A stretch of DNA of 24,515 bases from CAZWDO01 sp964632485 [NCBI: uncultured bacterium] (GTDB lineage: Bacteria; JAGOEH01), in contig CAZWDO010000016.1 of NCBI GenBank assembly GCA_964632485.1, forward strand, positions 1-24,515, read 5' to 3'. Both the position numbers and the translations under genes were made by a program. Below the pieces are notes generated by a model. It saw nothing but the letters and a program-made list of their open reading frames with translations, had not been told where the DNA came from and made no database searches. Below, in pieces: positions 1 to 7,836 of the stretch. The stretch's first letter is position 1. Each line of letters starts with the position of its first letter.

Positions 1-67
1 ACTCTGGTTTACAAATTGGTGTCAAATTAATTTCCAAGAGTTCAGGTTCTCTGAGCTTGCGGTTCAT
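1..67 (-). CDS. Partial CDS, N-terminal 22 residues only
   Basis: An ATG at 67 on the minus strand is preceded by a good ribosome-binding site (CAGGGAG, about 6 bases upstream) and opens a frame that runs off the window. The 22 visible codons read MNRKLREPELLEINLTPICK and then P-E. They are charged and show no signal peptide or recognisable domain. The gene follows the two ABC membrane-protein genes in the same direction after a 64-bp gap with no convincing terminator, so it may be the last gene of that operon. Function cannot be assigned from so short a piece. Confidence 0.6.
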   Translation of the reverse strand, partial: MNRKLREPELLEINLTPICKPE

Positions 68-131
68 TCGTTTCTCCCTGTGAAAAGCATGAAACAAAAC
101 GGTTGTTTTGCTCAAGGATGATCCCCTGAGC

Positions 132-821
132 TCAGGAATCCGTGTAGGCGCTCCGGTGTTGGTAAACATACACGCTCAGCGCGGTGCTGATCAGTCCCAG
201 AGCGAGGACGGCCATTGCCCATTCCCCGTGACGGAACGCAGCCCGTAAATAGGGGTTTATTACTACGAAGCGAGTGATGTTGCCCTTGATTTGATCCGGC
301 GGTATCATCAATAGTACGACATTTAAATAGAGTCTGGTAATAATCAGCGCTATCGAAACGGAAAGGAAGCCCTGGAACCATCGGGGAAGTCTGAGATAGC
401 GGATATCCAGGACCAGATGAATCATGGCATTGACCAGCAGCATGAGGCTGTTGATCGTGATGAATGGAACGAATGCGGCTGATCGGAGAATTTCCTGGGT
501 AAACATCATGGCGACAAACGGCAATTCAGCGAGAAACCAGAAGGCCGGGAAGAGCAGAAGCCGGATCAGCGCAATCTGTCGCCGTTTGAACGGTATTGCT
601 TCATAGAATCGAATCGAGTGAGAGTGATAGGACTCCAACTTTATGGATAGCAGTACGATGCCGCCGGTGATAATGAAAAGCGCAGCAAAAAGGGAGAGCT
701 GGCGATGGCTGGTCAAATCCCCCCACCCCATAAACGCTAAAGTCAGAGGGATGAGGATGGAAGCCCCCAGATAGAGTTTGAATTGATGATAGGCAAGGTC
801 GGTTTTGAGTAATGAGAACAT
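132..821 (-). CDS. ABC-2-type transporter membrane protein
   Basis: A 229-residue, strongly hydrophobic protein with about six membrane segments (roughly residues 16-34, 42-60, 86-108, 117-140, 149-173 and 202-220). There is no ATP-binding motif. It has no sequence signature that I recognise beyond its membrane topology. The call comes from context: it is the second of two polytopic membrane genes directly downstream of an ABC ATPase of the drug/antibiotic-export type and a YtrA-like GntR regulator, an arrangement known for ytr/bce-like exporters. The start at 821 has an AAGGAAG site 5 bases upstream, and the preceding gene's stop lies 11 bases away, almost inside that site, so the two are probably translationally coupled. 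It is likely half of a heterodimeric permease. The substrate is unknown. Confidence 0.75.
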   Translation of the reverse strand: MFSLLKTDLAYHQFKLYLGASILIPLTLAFMGWGDLTSHRQLSLFAALFIITGGIVLLSIKLESYHSHSIRFYEAIPFKRRQIALIRLLLFPAFWFLAELPFVAMMFTQEILRSAAFVPFITINSLMLLVNAMIHLVLDIRYLRLPRWFQGFLSVSIALIITRLYLNVVLLMIPPDQIKGNITRFVVINPYLRAAFRHGEWAMAVLALGLISTALSVYVYQHRSAYTDS

Positions 822-832
822 GATCGCTTCCT

Positions 833-1507
833 TTATTCCAGGTACTGGGGTTTATGTTGAAAGCTTTTCAGCGAGAGCAGTGCGGTAATCACCGTCAGCG
901 CCAACAGGGTCAGATGTCCGTTTAACCCGGTAAACGGCCAGTTATGGATAATCCAATCAAAGGCTCGCCCGATGAATCCGGGTTGGGTGAACAGGACGAT
1001 AAAGCCCAGAAGATTGATCACCAGTAGGGTAATGACCAGAATGGTCTTGGTTTTTTCTTTATTAATGTGGAATCGGTGCCGGAATAGATAGAGCAGGGTA
1101 TCCCGGCAAATGAAATAGATGAAGAAAAACATGGGCAGATACAATACGATATCCAGACTGCTTCTGATGATGCCGGAAGAGAACTCGTGACCGAGGAGAA
1201 ACGAAATCAGTGTGTAGGTTAAAATATTCAGGAGCGCTCCAGTTAGCGCCGTCATCAGGCAAATCCAGATTCGCAGCCGGGCGAAATCAGCGCGCCTAAT
1301 CGGCAGTTGAATATCCTGGAGCAGACGATTTTCTTTTACCAGACTGAAAATGTTCCAATAATAGATAGCGATAAAGGTTAACACATAATGATGAATAATA
1401 AAAAAATCTTTATAAAAATAAAGCCCTGAAACTGCGATTGACAGCGTGATATAACCGATGAAAATCCACAGATTGTACCGAATTTCACTGATGATCAGTG
1501 TTCCCAT
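833..1507 (-). CDS. ABC-2-type transporter membrane protein
   Basis: A 224-residue protein with about six hydrophobic segments, including a first one beginning near residue 10 and a last one ending just before a short basic tail. The frame could open upstream at 1543, but the start chosen is ATG 1507: AAAGGAG lies 6 bases before it, whereas the 1543 start has no ribosome-binding site and would lengthen the overlap with the ATPase gene. With this start the gene overlaps the end of the ATPase gene (1485) by 23 bp, typical of translational coupling. It is probably the partner of the next membrane gene and forms the permease with the upstream ATPase. The family is inferred from context and topology, not from a specific motif. 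Confidence 0.75.
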   Translation of the reverse strand: MGTLIISEIRYNLWIFIGYITLSIAVSGLYFYKDFFIIHHYVLTFIAIYYWNIFSLVKENRLLQDIQLPIRRADFARLRIWICLMTALTGALLNILTYTLISFLLGHEFSSGIIRSSLDIVLYLPMFFFIYFICRDTLLYLFRHRFHINKEKTKTILVITLLVINLLGFIVLFTQPGFIGRAFDWIIHNWPFTGLNGHLTLLALTVITALLSLKSFQHKPQYLE

Positions 1508-2375
1508 GGGAGTCTCCTTTGAGTATTTGAACAGCGATTTCATCGATAGTCAGCCGAAAAATTTCGATATTTTCCGCTCCAAATTCCCGCATGGCCTGGA
1601 CACTTTTTTCAAAATCGGAGCTTAACGCCAAATAGTGATGATTCTCTTGTTGTAATCGTTCGATTGCCGGAAGATTGGGCATGATTTCGGGAGTTGTGAA
1701 TGATATTTTACGCCAGCGATTGATCATTTCATCCTTATATTCTCTTAGAATTAATTGTCCGTTTTTGATGAAAGCCAATTCATCCGCCAGTCGGCTGATA
1801 TCGGAAAGGATATGAGTAGAGTAGAAAATGGATCGTCGGCTATCTTCCAAAACTTCGAAAAGGGCATCCAGCACTTCAGCGCGGATGACAGGGTCCAGGC
1901 CGGCAGTGGGTTCATCCAGCAACAAGAGTTGTGGTGAATAGCTCAAAGCTTTGACCAGAGCTAATTTGACGCGGTTGCCTTTGGATAGGGATTTTACTTT
2001 TTTGTTGCGGTCCAGTTCGAAGCGACGGCATAATTCCTGTTCCTTGTCGCGTGACCAATTCGGATAGAAGCGGGAAAAACAGGCAAGATTTTGTTCGACG
2101 CTCCAACGTTCATAATAGGCATGCGATTCTCCAACGAAACCGACTTGCTGCTTCCAATCCGTTTGTTCCGGATCGTTTTCAAGGCCATTGAAGTGGATAG
2201 AGCCCTCGTCCCGGCGAATCAGACCCATCATGGCGTGCAGGGTGGTTGTTTTTCCAGCGCCATTGGGGCCGATAAAACCAAGAACCATTCCCGGCTCCAA
2301 AGACAAATCCAAGGGTCCTAAAGTAAAGTCCGAATACTTTTTTACAAGATGATTCGTCTCAAATGCCATTTTCAT
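1485..2375 (-). CDS. ABC transporter ATP-binding protein (YtrB/EcsA-like)
   Basis: A cytoplasmic ATPase subunit of 296 residues. Visible motifs in order are Walker A GPNGAGKT (about 36-43), a signature motif LSKGN (about 130-134) in place of LSGGQ, Walker B LLLLDEP (about 150-156), and an H-loop histidine in STH (about 188). The LSKG-type signature and a C-terminal extension of about 80 residues are common in ATPases of ABC-2-type exporters. The start is ATG 2375, not the more upstream ATG at 2393, because GGAGG sits 6 bases before 2375. It overlaps the GntR gene upstream by 17 bp and the permease gene downstream by 23 bp. It should energise export or extraction of an unknown substrate through the two downstream membrane proteins. 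Class is certain, substrate is not. Confidence 0.93.
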   Translation of the reverse strand: MKMAFETNHLVKKYSDFTLGPLDLSLEPGMVLGFIGPNGAGKTTTLHAMMGLIRRDEGSIHFNGLENDPEQTDWKQQVGFVGESHAYYERWSVEQNLACFSRFYPNWSRDKEQELCRRFELDRNKKVKSLSKGNRVKLALVKALSYSPQLLLLDEPTAGLDPVIRAEVLDALFEVLEDSRRSIFYSTHILSDISRLADELAFIKNGQLILREYKDEMINRWRKISFTTPEIMPNLPAIERLQQENHHYLALSSDFEKSVQAMREFGAENIEIFRLTIDEIAVQILKGDSHGNTDHQ

Positions 2376-2769
2376 GGATTTCCTCCGTTTCATTTATGAG
2401 TTGTTCAATGATTTCGTGACTGATTTGCCGGATCGACTGAGCGGGTAATCCTTCATTCAATGCCCGCTGATAGATAGACGGTAGTTGGTTCTTTAAATTT
2501 TTTTCGGCTAATTGTCGCTTTTCAGCCGAAGTAGTCGCTGAGACGAAATAGCCTTTCCCGCGCCGGGCATAGATCAATTCATCATCCAACAGCGCTTCAT
2601 AAGCCCGTTGGACCGTAATGACGCTGACGCGCGCCTGGCTGGCCAGTTCACGAATCGAAGGCAGGTCGGCGTGAGCCGGGAGTTCGCCCGATAGGATATG
2701 CGCCCGGATTTGACGAATGATTTGCTGTTGCAATGGTTCGTCCGAAAGATCGGTTAAATGCAGAAGCAT
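2359..2769 (-). CDS. GntR-family transcriptional regulator, YtrA type
   Basis: A short (136-residue) GntR regulator. The N-terminal winged helix-turn-helix covers about residues 10-75 (PLQQQIIRQIRAHILSGEL, then PSIRELASQARVSVITVQRA and a wing ending in RRGKGYFV). The short helical C-terminal tail has no ligand-binding FCD or UTRA domain, which defines the YtrA subfamily. Such proteins usually repress their own ABC-transporter operon. The start at 2769 has AAAGGGA 7 bases upstream. The gene lies 12 bp after the wHTH-phosphatase gene and overlaps the ATPase gene, so it is in mid-operon. Its likely target is the inverted repeat at 4290-4318, though the fusion protein upstream, which has its own GntR-like wHTH, could compete for the same site. 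Confidence 0.9.
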   Translation of the reverse strand: MLLHLTDLSDEPLQQQIIRQIRAHILSGELPAHADLPSIRELASQARVSVITVQRAYEALLDDELIYARRGKGYFVSATTSAEKRQLAEKNLKNQLPSIYQRALNEGLPAQSIRQISHEIIEQLINETEEIHENGI

Positions 2770-2781
2770 GAAATTATCCCT

Positions 2782-4269
2782 TTAAATTTTCAGGATTAAT
2801 ACAGTGCAGTCGTCTTGTAACGATTCGTCGCCGGAAAAATAATTCAGGTCCTGAATGAGATTTTCTATTATCTGATGCGGATCAAGATCATGATATTGGA
2901 GGGCAAACTGTTGCAGACGCGTTTCTCCATATTCGCATTCCCGGCGATCCATCATTTCCGTAATCCCATCAGTATAACAGAAAATAAGATCACCGTTGGC
3001 CAGAACCAATGATTCGGATTGATATTGATAATTGGTGATAATGCCCAGGGCCGCGCCGCCCTGTTTCAGCGCGGTCAGGGAACCCTCACTGCTGATTCGG
3101 AACGGGTAGTTATGACCAGCATTGACGTATTCGAGTTGACGGGTGGCTTTGTCATAAATACCGATGAAAAGAGTAATAAAACTTCCAGACGGCGTGAATG
3201 CGACAAATTGTTGGTTGATCTCCCCGATCAATTGAGTGAGAGATGCAAAACCAGAAAGCTTTGCTTTAAATATTGCTTGTACCTGGGAGATCATCATTGC
3301 CGCAGGCAGTCCCTTGCCGCTGGCGTCGCCGATAATGATTGCTACCCGTTGAGAATCGATCTCGATGAAATCGTAAAAATCGCCGCCCACCGCATAATAG
3401 GGTTTGAAATAAGCGGCTACGGTAAAATGTTCGCTGCAAGGAAGCGCTTTGGGGAGTAATTGGGATTGAATATTGCGCGCCATGATCAATTCATCTTCCA
3501 ATCTGCGTTTTTCTAAAGAGTCGAAGTAATAGGAAGCCGTCAGATAGGCCACGCAAAACTGATTGATCAAAACCGACAGGATTTCCAATTCATTGTGGAG
3601 CGTATCATTTATTTGTCCCTGCCGAATGGCAATAAATCCAAAAAGTCTGAAATTTTCATGTAATGGGAAAACCAGGGTGATTTTATGTTCCGTCATAAAC
3701 TCCCATAATTGTCCCCGTGGATGGATAGCTATCAATTCTTTAACTAATAAAACGGATTTCGATTTGCGAATTTGTTCAAATATTGGGTCCCCGACATCCA
3801 GAGGAATCTCTGTTTCTCCCTTTTTAAGTGTCATAACCTGGCTGTTTTGATGCGAAAATGCGAAAAAAACTCGTGAACCCGGATTGATGCTTTTAATAAC
3901 CTGAAGGAGTATGTTTTTTAATTTCTGCTGATCAAAAACTGATTTAAGCTGATTGGAAAAAGTATCAATGAGTGTCACCGCGCTATTTCGTTCGTAATTT
4001 CGTCGTGTTGCCAACTCATTGCGTTTTTCTTCACTTAAAGAGAGGCAAATATAGCTCTCTGCGGCTTTTTTTTGGAAAATACCCATGTCGACCAGTTTTT
4101 CATAAACCTGGTTGACCGTGTGAACATTAATATGATGGAGCCGGGCAAATTCCCGAACAGATGGGATTTCAGAACCGGCTTTGATTTCCCGGGCAATTAT
4201 CCGGTCTAAAAAATAATTTTCCAATTGCTGGTTTAACGAAATATCGCTGATTTCGGTAAAATTGAACAT
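2782..4269 (-). CDS. GntR-type wHTH / GAF-like / SpoIIE (PP2C) phosphatase fusion
   Basis: A 495-residue cytoplasmic protein with three parts. Residues 9-77 form a GntR-like winged helix with GSEIPSVREFARLHHINVHT. Residues 105-245 look like a GAF-type sensor. After a helical linker (about 248-275), residues 280-495 form a SpoIIE/RsbU PP2C phosphatase with GGDFYDF (295), GDASGKG (314), YVNAGHNYPF, YTDG (432) and a terminal DDCTV (486-490). The metal-binding aspartates are all present, so it should be active. RsbU-like enzymes usually dephosphorylate an anti-anti-sigma factor; none is visible here. A GntR DNA-binding head on such a phosphatase is unusual. The start is ATG 4269: AAGGAG lies 8 bases upstream, whereas the GTG at 4278 abuts that site. 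It is the first gene of the ABC-transporter operon. Confidence 0.9.
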   Translation of the reverse strand: MFNFTEISDISLNQQLENYFLDRIIAREIKAGSEIPSVREFARLHHINVHTVNQVYEKLVDMGIFQKKAAESYICLSLSEEKRNELATRRNYERNSAVTLIDTFSNQLKSVFDQQKLKNILLQVIKSINPGSRVFFAFSHQNSQVMTLKKGETEIPLDVGDPIFEQIRKSKSVLLVKELIAIHPRGQLWEFMTEHKITLVFPLHENFRLFGFIAIRQGQINDTLHNELEILSVLINQFCVAYLTASYYFDSLEKRRLEDELIMARNIQSQLLPKALPCSEHFTVAAYFKPYYAVGGDFYDFIEIDSQRVAIIIGDASGKGLPAAMMISQVQAIFKAKLSGFASLTQLIGEINQQFVAFTPSGSFITLFIGIYDKATRQLEYVNAGHNYPFRISSEGSLTALKQGGAALGIITNYQYQSESLVLANGDLIFCYTDGITEMMDRRECEYGETRLQQFALQYHDLDPHQIIENLIQDLNYFSGDESLQDDCTVLILKI

Positions 4270-4289
4270 GGGATTCACTCCTTTTCGTC

Positions 4290-4318
4290 TTATTGTATAT
4301 ACGCAATATGTACAATAA
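4290..4318. promoter_or_regulatory. 29-bp inverted repeat, probable GntR/YtrA operator
   Basis: Two 11-base arms, TTATTGTATAT and ATGTACAATAA, are complementary at 10 of 11 positions and flank a 7-base centre, ACGCAAT. The element begins 21 bases upstream of the first start codon (4269) of the operon, next to its ribosome-binding site, where a bound repressor would block transcription. The operon encodes two proteins with GntR-type winged helices, either of which could bind. YtrA-type operators are AT-rich palindromes with GTA/TAC-containing arms, which fits. No clear -35/-10 pair could be placed around it. Confidence 0.65.
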
Positions 4319-4709
4319 TGCTTCAGATATCCTTGCTAAAATCGTAAGTATTCAAAAGGTGATCTTAAAAATTTGACGATTTAAAATCCTATATTTTTGC
4401 GTACTTGAATTGGAATCCAGGGGTCATCCCTCCCTATTCCTGCTTGTAATTTTTAAAGGGAGACTATACTCCTCATCTGGATGTTTATCTTTGTAGCCAC
4501 TACCTTCAGGTTATATGATATGCAACTACTTTGCGCCTTTATGGATCATATCGCCAAACGCGGATGAGAGAGCGCATCTGTTATGGTTTTTTTGCCGATG
4601 ATGTCCGGCAATACTGTCTGGGGAAGAATGCAGGGCTTATTGCAAGTCGGATAACGGATGAGCGATCTACAAGTGTGTCAGATGATTAGGGATAATGCTG
4701 ATTTTAAAA
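4319..4709. other. Intergenic region without a supportable gene
   Basis: About 390 bases between the GntR-phosphatase operon start and the end of lptB. I see no coding frame with a ribosome-binding site and protein-like composition. The longest plus-strand ATG frame (4564-4689, 41 codons) has no Shine-Dalgarno site. No terminator hairpin with a T-run was found for lptB. The leader and promoter of the operon that reads leftward must lie at the left end of this stretch, but no good -35/-10 pair stands out. Confidence 0.4.
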
Positions 4710-5441
4710 TTACAGATCGAAGTTTTCGCCTAAGTAGTGTTGCCGGGCTTTTTCATCGTTGGTGATCTGTTCCGGCGTACCGTGGATCAGGATTTCCCCA
4801 TGGGCCATGATATAGGAACGGTCGGTAATGCGCAAAGTTTCGCGCACATTGTGATCCGTAATTAGAACGCCGATGTTTTTATCCCGCAGGGTGAGCACAA
4901 TCCGTTGAATATCTTCGACCGCAATTGGATCCACGCCCGCGAAGGGTTCGTCTAACAGGATAAAGGTGGGATTTGTGACCAGGGATCGGGCGATTTCAAC
5001 TCGGCGCCGTTCGCCTCCGGAGAGAGTATAGGCCTTATTTTTGGCCAGTCGGGTGATACCCAGTTCCTCCATTGCCGTGGTTAGCTTTTCCTGCCGTCCA
5101 TGTCGACTGAGTTTTTGAAACTGTAAAATCGCCATAATATTCTGTTCCACCGTCAACTTGGTGAAGATCGAGGGTTCCTGGGCAAGATAGCTGATGCCCA
5201 GGCGCGCTCGCTTGTACATTGGGAGTTGTGTAATTTTTTTATCGTCCAGGAAAATATGGCCATTACTGGGTTTGATCAAACCCACGATCATATAGAATGA
5301 CGTTGTTTTGCCAGCGCCATTGGAACCCAATAATCCAACGATTTCGCCCTGTTCAATCGAGATTGAAATTTTGTTGACGACACAGCGTTTGCCATAGATT
5401 TTTACGATCTGGTCGGTTTTTAATACTTGTCCTTCAGTCAT
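4710..5441 (-). CDS. lptB: LPS export ABC transporter ATPase LptB
   Basis: A 243-residue ABC ATPase that drives extraction of lipopolysaccharide from the inner membrane with LptF and LptG (not in this window). Motifs: Walker A GSNGAGKT, a Q-loop in SYLAQEPSIF that is typical of LptB, signature LSGGERRRVEIAR, Walker B FILLDEPFAGVDP and the H-loop DHNVRETL. The phrases GISYLAQEPSIFTKLTVEQN and RSYIMAHGEIL are close to the family consensus, and the length is normal (about 240). The start has AAGGAAG 4 bases upstream and overlaps the stop codon of the OstA/LptA-like gene by one base (TAATG), so translation is coupled to a functional partner. This is one of the most secure calls in the window. Confidence 0.97.
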   Translation of the reverse strand: MTEGQVLKTDQIVKIYGKRCVVNKISISIEQGEIVGLLGSNGAGKTTSFYMIVGLIKPSNGHIFLDDKKITQLPMYKRARLGISYLAQEPSIFTKLTVEQNIMAILQFQKLSRHGRQEKLTTAMEELGITRLAKNKAYTLSGGERRRVEIARSLVTNPTFILLDEPFAGVDPIAVEDIQRIVLTLRDKNIGVLITDHNVRETLRITDRSYIMAHGEILIHGTPEQITNDEKARQHYLGENFDL

Positions 5442-6493
5442 TATTCTTCCTTTACCTTGTATTGATAGCGCTCATAGACTCCTTCGATTCCCTGAATAAC
5501 CCGGATTGATCGTAGGGAATCGTTCTCGATCCGAAGTTCGATTTCATTGCCAGTTAATCGGTTGAATCCCCGTTCCTTTTTTTCAGCGTTCCAGGCGCTG
5601 TAATCCGCTGCGGCATTTTGAAAAATGCCGATACGTCTGGGTTTGTTATCTTTCAAGTGAAATACGATTTTTTTCCCCGAAAAAATAGTAGAGGATGAGT
5701 CTGCTTTTAGGGTATCTTCATGAATAAATCGGCCTTTGGCATAGGGTAACACCCATAAACTGTCAATTTTTTGTTTGGTATAAAAAATTTCAGCTCCGTC
5801 GCCATTCAACCGGCTTTTTTGAAATATAAATTCGGTTGGCTTCGAACAGACGATATGAGCGGCTTTTTTATACCACTGCGCTTCGTTTGTATGAATTAAT
5901 ATTTCTTTTTTTTGAATCTCAATATTATTCCACAAAAGTACTGAATCAAACCGACCGAAAACCAGCGCTGAATCCGCTTTAATTTGATACTCTTCATAAT
6001 CGATTTTTAAATCTCCGTAGAACCAGGTCTGATTGGTCAGATGGTGATGGATGGCTCGCTTCCCCTGTACAACCAACTTAAGGGCTGTATCTTTAAAAAT
6101 AAAAAAGGGAGTAAAGATAAACACTTCACGGTCAAGATGAATGATGAGAGAATCGCTGTAAATATCGCGATGGCGGTCAGTAAGATGCACCCGCTGCGTC
6201 AACTGCGCTATTTTACGCAATTCGTTTTGATATCCCATGCGAGCGGTCGCAACCAGTGTATCCATTGCGATTTGCACGCTATCACTCCATCTTGTAACGA
6301 GTTCATCATCAGAAATTCTTTCGACACTTAGTCTTCCGGCATATTGAAGCCGGATTTCACGAGTTTCATTGGCTATTTGACCTAAGGCAGAATAAACAGA
6401 AAGAAACATAAAATAGAGGAATGTAGCGATAGTAAGTTTAATTTTTATTGACATTGTTGATTTTTTATTGCGGGTTTGTGGCATCGGGTCCAT
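5441..6493 (-). CDS. OstA/LptA-like periplasmic LPS transport protein
   Basis: A 350-residue protein with an N-terminal hydrophobic segment after about 20 polar and basic residues (signal or anchor, about 20-38, ending near SALGQ). What follows is a beta-rich, repetitive region in which short strands containing D-S-L, G-D and I-H-x-N recur, as in OstA/LptA beta-jellyroll proteins. LptA bridges the periplasm for LPS. This protein is about twice the length of E. coli LptA and resembles the longer OstA-like proteins of the Bacteroidetes and related phyla; the first hydrophobic segment may keep it membrane-attached, as in LptC. Identification relies strongly on the one-base overlap with lptB. The start at 6493 has AAGGA 4-5 bases upstream; a later Met just before the hydrophobic segment (6454) has no such site. 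Confidence 0.8.
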   Translation of the reverse strand: MDPMPQTRNKKSTMSIKIKLTIATFLYFMFLSVYSALGQIANETREIRLQYAGRLSVERISDDELVTRWSDSVQIAMDTLVATARMGYQNELRKIAQLTQRVHLTDRHRDIYSDSLIIHLDREVFIFTPFFIFKDTALKLVVQGKRAIHHHLTNQTWFYGDLKIDYEEYQIKADSALVFGRFDSVLLWNNIEIQKKEILIHTNEAQWYKKAAHIVCSKPTEFIFQKSRLNGDGAEIFYTKQKIDSLWVLPYAKGRFIHEDTLKADSSSTIFSGKKIVFHLKDNKPRRIGIFQNAAADYSAWNAEKKERGFNRLTGNEIELRIENDSLRSIRVIQGIEGVYERYQYKVKEE

Positions 6494-6585
6494 GGGTTCC
6501 TTGAATGCTCATTAATCAGGGGCTCGGTTATCTTTTGCCGAATCAGTCTGGTGGATGATCGTTGGGGTGTTGATATGGTTCCCCG

Positions 6586-6597
6586 GGGTGATCACCC
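6586..6597. promoter_or_regulatory. 12-bp perfect palindrome in the lptA leader
   Basis: GGGTGATCACCC is a perfect 12-bp palindrome, directly preceded by CCCC so that 6581-6588 (CCCCGGGG) is also palindromic. It lies about 95 bases upstream of the OstA/LptA-like start and downstream of the possible promoter, so it would be in the 5' leader. It could be an operator or an RNA stem. A single occurrence in a short leader could also be chance. Confidence 0.25.
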
Positions 6598-6631
6598 AAC
6601 CGATTCTGCGAGAGGTTAAGGATTTAAAAAC

Positions 6632-6659
6632 GTTATAATGCAAAAAATCAACACGTTAA
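6632..6659 (-). promoter_or_regulatory. Possible promoter for the lptA-lptB pair
   Basis: Reading the minus strand, TTAACG (-35, 6659-6654) and TATAAC (-10, 6637-6632) are separated by 16 bases. The -10 matches five of six consensus positions and the -35 four of six. It lies just beyond the terminator of the tonB operon, where a new promoter is needed. It would give a leader of about 130 bases. Confidence 0.4.
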
Positions 6660-6687
6660 CAATTGTGAGTTTTGCGCGGATTGGACT

Positions 6688-6724
6688 AAAAAAAAAGGAG
6701 GAACTAACGGGTTAGTTCCTCCTT
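6688..6724 (-). terminator. Intrinsic terminator of the exbB-exbD-exbD-tonB operon
   Basis: A perfect 13-bp stem (AAGGAGGAACTAA paired with its complement) with a 4-base loop is followed, on the minus strand, by a run of nine T. It begins 18 bases after the tonB stop codon. This is the strongest intrinsic terminator in the window. The stem contains AGGAGG and its complement. Confidence 0.93.
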
Positions 6725-6742
6725 AGTGGTATTAAGGACGGG

Positions 6743-7387
6743 TTAACGTTCTTTCAACCGAAATTTAAAGGGAAGCGATACCCAAACGCGCACCGGTCGG
6801 TCGCGTTGATAAGCCGGGGAGAACTTGTAGTTCTTCGCGGCTTCAATGGCAGCTTCTACGCAACCGGAATTTCCAGTTGAGTTTTTTACAACCTTAATTT
6901 TACTGGCAATCACCGTTCCGTTGGTATCGACGGGAACGCGAAGCCATACATCACCTTCAACGCCGGCTCGGCGAGCAATTTCCGGGTATTCTGTGGCAAC
7001 CTGTTTAACCACTTCCGGCGCCTTATCGTAAGCTACAAATTCCGGTATTTCATCATCTTCAGCAGCAGGCGCCGGTGGCGCCACATTTTCTTCAGTAAAA
7101 TCAATCGTAGTCGAAGTAATCGTCACGTCATCCGGTAGATCTTCATCTTCACTTTCGATAGGAACCGCAGGTCGTTCAGGTGGAGGTGCGGCCGTTGACT
7201 GTTGGGTTTGCGGTATATTTTCGACCTGGATTTCGATTCTGGGTTTGGATACGGGGATGAGTTCAACGTCAAAATTTACCCAGGTAATGATTGCCAGGAG
7301 AAATGTAGCGAAAATAACACACAAACTGACTGTCTGCCATTTGGCATTGATGGCACGAAGATCATAGGCAGGATTTTTCTTTATCAA
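6743..7387 (-). CDS. tonB: TonB-family energy transducer
   Basis: About 214 residues. There is a short cytoplasmic N-terminus, one membrane segment (about residues 18-37), a proline- and acid-rich periplasmic linker (APPPERPAVP, EDEDLPDD, APPAPAAEDDE) and a C-terminal TonB domain with YPEIARRAGVEGDVWLRVPV, a conserved FSPAYQRDRPVRVWVSLPF end and a C-terminal FRLKER. It transmits the ExbB/ExbD proton-motive signal to outer-membrane TonB-dependent receptors. No ATG fits: the frame opens at GTG 7396, but the AAAGGTGG site lies 5 bases before TTG 7387, so I take TTG as the start. It is the last gene of the operon and is followed by a strong terminator. Confidence 0.92.
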   Translation of the reverse strand: MIKKNPAYDLRAINAKWQTVSLCVIFATFLLAIITWVNFDVELIPVSKPRIEIQVENIPQTQQSTAAPPPERPAVPIESEDEDLPDDVTITSTTIDFTEENVAPPAPAAEDDEIPEFVAYDKAPEVVKQVATEYPEIARRAGVEGDVWLRVPVDTNGTVIASKIKVVKNSTGNSGCVEAAIEAAKNYKFSPAYQRDRPVRVWVSLPFKFRLKER

Positions 7388-7408
7388 TGGTACCACCTTT
7401 GCATATTA

Positions 7409-7825
7409 TTATCCTTTATTTGAGCGACGGGTTGTCGAGAAGTTCACTTTTAACCCGTTACCTTTGCGTAATTCTTCCAGCAAAGTGTTCACTCTGCCAT
7501 ACTGTAACTTTTCGTCGATTTTTAAAGAAAAAATCAAACGTGGATTTTCCATCAGTTTCTGGTTGACAATTTTGTGGACCGAATAGGGTTCCATTAATTT
7601 GTCATCGATTGAAATAATTCCGCTGCGATCCGCATAAACATGCGTGATATTACGTTTAGTTGGAACTTTTTCGGAAATCGTACTTGCAGGTAGTCGTACT
7701 TTCAATCCCTGAAACTGTTTAAAGGTGGTGGACACCATAAAGAAAAGCAGTAATAGGAAAACAATATCAGACATCGATGAGGTAGGAATCGCTACCTTGG
7801 CTCCACTTTTTTTCTTGACTTTCAT
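7409..7825 (-). CDS. exbD: ExbD/TolR-family biopolymer transport protein (second copy)
   Basis: 138 residues: a basic N-terminus (MKVKKKSG), then the hallmark SSMSDIVFLLLLFFMVSTTF membrane helix. The aspartate in that helix (D20) is the proton-carrying residue of ExbD/TolR. The periplasmic domain follows, with PASTISEKVP and a late NFSTTRRSNKG tail. AAAGGAG lies 6 bases before the start. It is the second of two tandem ExbD genes, 11 bp after the first, and precedes tonB. ExbB/TolQ assemblies are pentamers around an ExbD dimer; two different ExbD paralogues suggest a heterodimer, or alternative subunits for different outputs. Confidence 0.95.
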   Translation of the reverse strand: MKVKKKSGAKVAIPTSSMSDIVFLLLLFFMVSTTFKQFQGLKVRLPASTISEKVPTKRNITHVYADRSGIISIDDKLMEPYSVHKIVNQKLMENPRLIFSLKIDEKLQYGRVNTLLEELRKGNGLKVNFSTTRRSNKG

Positions 7826-7836
7826 GGTCCACTCCT

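Noticed and set aside
95-110. CAAAAC-GGTT-GTTTTG inverted repeat as a terminator after the ABC membrane genes
   Set aside because: Stem is only six mostly A/T pairs and there is no T-run; another gene starts 28 bases downstream.
4564-4689. 41-codon plus-strand frame (MRERICYGFFADDV...)
   Set aside because: No ribosome-binding site, no promoter, no recognisable domain, and it lies alone in a gap.
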